From: Eubacterium sp. CAG:180 | GTDB taxonomy: Bacteria; Bacillota; Clostridia; Oscillospirales; Acutalibacteraceae | Reading direction: 5' to 3' | Assembly: GCA_000432435.1 (NCBI GenBank) | Contig: HF993135.1 | Span: forward strand, 219,706-245,400 | DNA length: 25,695 nucleotides | Part shown: one piece after another, positions 23,614 through 25,695 of the stretch | Layout: each line of letters starts with the position of its first letter | How positions within the stretch are numbered: the stretch's first letter is position 1 | The notes under the pieces: generated by a model | What the model saw: only the letters and a program-made list of their open reading frames with translations | The model's database searches: none | Told to the model about the DNA's origin: nothing | Translations under genes and position numbers: made by a program

Positions 23614-23655
23614 AAAAAGCAGTAAATCAGCTTTGATTTACTGCTTTTTATGTTT
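23614..23655. terminator. Bidirectional rho-independent terminator
   Basis: A perfect 16-bp inverted repeat (23614-23629 with 23634-23649) has a 4-base loop, with T-runs in both directions. It separates the HAD-IB gene (+) from hflX (-). Confidence 0.92.
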
Positions 23656-24909
23656 TTACATCGACACTATATAACGCTTGATTTTTTCGAGATAATCAAT
23701 ATCGACAAGGGCGTCCAGCCGCGTTCCGTTCTCCTTATAGCTTTCGGAATACACGACTCCCGTTTTTCGAATTTCTCCGAGTATATGTCCCTCGCTGAAC
23801 GGGACTAACAATATCGCTCTCGCCTTGGTTTTCGGAAGCGAGTCCTCAATAACCTCAAGCAGCCTGTCAATCCCCTCGTTTTTAACTGCGCTTATCATAA
23901 CGGTTTTGCCGATTACCGGCATATCGTATGCGTTTTGGAGCTTGTCGCACTTATTCATTACCGATATAACCGGTATATTATCCGCTCCGAGCTCCTTTAA
24001 GACGGACGATGTAACGCTCAGATGCTCGGCACACTCGTCGCTTGACGCATCACAGACATTTAGTATAAGGTCGGCGTTTTTTGCCTCTTCGAGAGTTGAT
24101 TTGAAAGCATCGACAAGCTGATGCGGCAAACGCCTTACAAGCCCTACCGTATCAACGAGCATAACCTCTCGCTTTGACGGCAGCGTAAGCCTCCTTGCAG
24201 TCGGGTCGAGCGTAGCAAAAAGCTTGTCCTCCGACAGCACGCCCGCACTTGTAAGAGTGTTCATAAGAGTTGATTTTCCGGCATTGGTGTAACCGACTAT
24301 GGCAACGGTGATTACACCGTCCTTTTTTCGCCTTGAGCGGATGAGGTCGCGTCGCTTTTCAACCCTCTTAAGCTCCTCGGACAACGAATGTATCCTGCGT
24401 CTTATATGGCGTTTATCGCTCTCGAGCTTGCTCTCGCCCGGACCTCTTGTGCCGATTCCGCCGCCGAGACGCGACATACTCTTGCCTCTGCCCGACAAAA
24501 ACGGAAGCGAATATTTAAGCTGTGCCAGCTCCACCTGCAATTTACCCTCGCTCGACCTTGCCCTTGCGGCAAAAATATCGAGTATGAGCATGGTTCTGTC
24601 AACAACTCTTGTATCGGTTTTTGTCTCTATATTGTTAATTTGCGACGGTGTAAGCTCGCTGTCGGCTATTATAAGGTCTATATCGTTATTTCGACAAAAG
24701 GCGGCAACCTCCGCCATTCTGCCGCTGCCGATATATGTTGCCGGCGACGGAGCTTCAAGCTTTTGTATCACCGTTCCGATTATCTCGGCTCCCGCGGTTT
24801 CCGAGAGAAGAGCCAATTCCTCCATAGAAATTTCAGCGTTGTATTCGCCCGTGTCCACACCTATCAAAAGTGCTCTTTCGGGACTTTGACTGTTTTCATA
24901 AAACTCCAT
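23656..24909 (-). CDS. hflX: Ribosome-associated GTPase HflX
   Basis: A 417-residue protein. The N-terminal nucleotide-binding-like domain (about 10-115) has YIGSGRMAEVA and DLIIADSELTPSQ; the family signature DRTMLILDIFAARA...GKLQVELAQLKY...RLGGGIGTRGPGES follows (105-160). A helical region (165-195) precedes the G domain: G1 GYTNAGKS (206-213), G3 DTVG (253-256), G4 NKCD (319-322), G5 SAV. Known HflX binds 50S subunits and splits stalled ribosomes, for example in heat or antibiotic stress. It starts 9 bases after the upstream radical SAM gene, so the two are probably co-transcribed. Confidence 0.94.
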   Translation of the reverse strand: MEFYENSQSPERALLIGVDTGEYNAEISMEELALLSETAGAEIIGTVIQKLEAPSPATYIGSGRMAEVAAFCRNNDIDLIIADSELTPSQINNIETKTDTRVVDRTMLILDIFAARARSSEGKLQVELAQLKYSLPFLSGRGKSMSRLGGGIGTRGPGESKLESDKRHIRRRIHSLSEELKRVEKRRDLIRSRRKKDGVITVAIVGYTNAGKSTLMNTLTSAGVLSEDKLFATLDPTARRLTLPSKREVMLVDTVGLVRRLPHQLVDAFKSTLEEAKNADLILNVCDASSDECAEHLSVTSSVLKELGADNIPVISVMNKCDKLQNAYDMPVIGKTVMISAVKNEGIDRLLEVIEDSLPKTKARAILLVPFSEGHILGEIRKTGVVYSESYKENGTRLDALVDIDYLEKIKRYIVSM

Positions 24910-24918
24910 AATTCGCCT

Positions 24919-25695
24919 TTACCGTTTGTTCTGATTTAAAAATGACAGCGCCTTTATAAATCCGGCGTTGCACTTCGCATAATAATACTTATAAGAATCG
25001 CAGTAGTAATTTTTGCCTATAATACCGTTTTCCGAGGATCTGTCGCGGCGGCAGCCGTTGCGGCAAACACAATAGAACGGACACGCTTTGCATTCGTCGG
25101 GAACATTTTGCGAATCCTTTATAAATTTAACCGCGGTTTCACTGTTTCGCATTTCCTCAAACGTATTTTTGCCTATTTCGCCTATCTTATATCCGTCGAG
25201 CACATAAAAATCACACGGATAAACACTCTTGTCGGCCTCTATAACATACTGAATGTTACAGCAGCCGAACGCGCTGCACATTTCGGGAGGTCTGCCGAGC
25301 ATCACGGACAGCTGATTGTCTATATGGCGTATGCTTATGTAATTTCCCTTCAAAAGGTCGGAAAGCCAAAGATTAAATATCTTTACGAGAAACTCGGCGT
25401 AGTCCTTGGGCGACAGGCTGTATGCGCTCTCACCGCGTTCCGATGAAAACGGCTCAAGGCACGGAATAAACTGCAAATATCTGAAGCCCTGCTTTTTCAA
25501 AAAATTATATATTTTCTCGGCGGAGCGTGCATTTTTGCCCGTAACGACCGAGAGCACATTATACGCCGCCCCTTGACGATCCAAAGCATCCGCCGCCTTT
25601 ATTACCCTGTTAAATGTACCCTTTCCGCTCACATCGACGCGGTTGAGGTCGTTTATCTGTGCCGGGCCATCAAGCGACAAACCTACAAGGTAATT
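24919..25695 (-). CDS. Radical SAM/SPASM protein, anaerobic sulfatase-maturase-like (5' end outside window)
   Basis: The frame runs off the right edge; 258 residues are visible. The first ones, LVGLSLDGPAQIND, form the core strand after the radical SAM cluster, which is encoded outside the window. The SPASM region has MCSAFGCCN, then SVYPCDFYVLDGYKIGEI, and the C-terminal CKACPFYCVCRNGCRRDR that binds auxiliary 4Fe-4S clusters. This pattern is that of anaerobic sulfatase-maturating enzymes, which turn a Cys or Ser of a sulfatase into formylglycine, and of peptide-modifying relatives. No sulfatase or small precursor peptide is visible here, so the target is unknown. It is upstream of hflX by 9 bases. 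Confidence 0.85.
   Translation of the reverse strand, partial: NYLVGLSLDGPAQINDLNRVDVSGKGTFNRVIKAADALDRQGAAYNVLSVVTGKNARSAEKIYNFLKKQGFRYLQFIPCLEPFSSERGESAYSLSPKDYAEFLVKIFNLWLSDLLKGNYISIRHIDNQLSVMLGRPPEMCSAFGCCNIQYVIEADKSVYPCDFYVLDGYKIGEIGKNTFEEMRNSETAVKFIKDSQNVPDECKACPFYCVCRNGCRRDRSSENGIIGKNYYCDSYKYYYAKCNAGFIKALSFLNQNKR

Noticed and set aside
1..25695. tRNA, rRNA, CRISPR array, insertion sequence or prophage
   Set aside because: No cloverleaf-like T-loop sequences, repeat-spacer pattern, transposase motifs or phage genes were seen by eye. A tRNAscan or CRISPR search would settle short cases.

Overview
The window reads as a chromosomal segment of a low-to-mid GC, Gram-positive, probably anaerobic and probably spore-forming member of the Clostridia (Oscillospirales/Ruminococcaceae-like by gene content). 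Support: consensus sigma-A-type promoters with 17-bp spacers, strong AGGAGG-like ribosome sites, simple hairpin-plus-T-run terminators, a DnaD/DnaI helicase-loading pair, a PhoP/PhoR system, an anaerobic sulfatase-maturase-type radical SAM protein, a CotF-like gene pair and a clostridial cysteine-rich protein. No rRNA, tRNA, CRISPR array, insertion sequence or prophage was seen. Most genes are on the minus strand. This is largely core or housekeeping DNA rather than an island.

Layout. 1-452 (+): 3' end of an MFS transporter, closed by a bidirectional terminator. 510-2527 (-): response regulator and PhoR-like kinase, with a promoter and four 11-bp-spaced PhoP-box-like hexamers upstream. 2927-3283 (+): a MazF-type toxin with no visible antitoxin. 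3378-3845 (+): two tiny helical CotF-like proteins. 3837-6714 (-): xre - nth - dnaD - dnaI operon from one strong promoter. 6973-8277 (+): a secreted, membrane-anchored GDPD-fold protein whose four catalytic residues all appear replaced. 8344-11139 (-): two coupled flavoproteins (BaiN/YhiN-like and COG2509-like). 11421-11801 (-): an XRE regulator with inverted repeats upstream. 11973-15282 (-): oligopeptide-binding lipoprotein, VanZ-like and DUF1015 genes, closely packed. 15441-16754 (+): rmuC. 16852-17484 (-): zinc-ribbon DUF805 membrane protein. 17592-21747 (-): four overlapping genes (GPH sugar symporter, metallophosphoesterase, HAD phosphatase, EamA exporter). 22019-22873 (+): Cys-rich protein with a hairpin-rich leader. 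22989-23603 (+): HAD-IB phosphatase. 23656-25695 (-): radical SAM/SPASM protein (partial) and hflX.

How it fits together. The PhoP/PhoR pair probably autoregulates, and a looser set of similar hexamers lies upstream of the transporter-phosphatase operon. The xre-nth-dnaD-dnaI unit joins DNA repair and helicase loading under one promoter, preceded by a small regulator. The items most worth following are the degenerate GDPD surface protein, the four-gene transporter/phosphatase operon, the Cys-rich protein with its leader, and the orphan MazF. I see no clearly new multi-gene defence or mobile system here.
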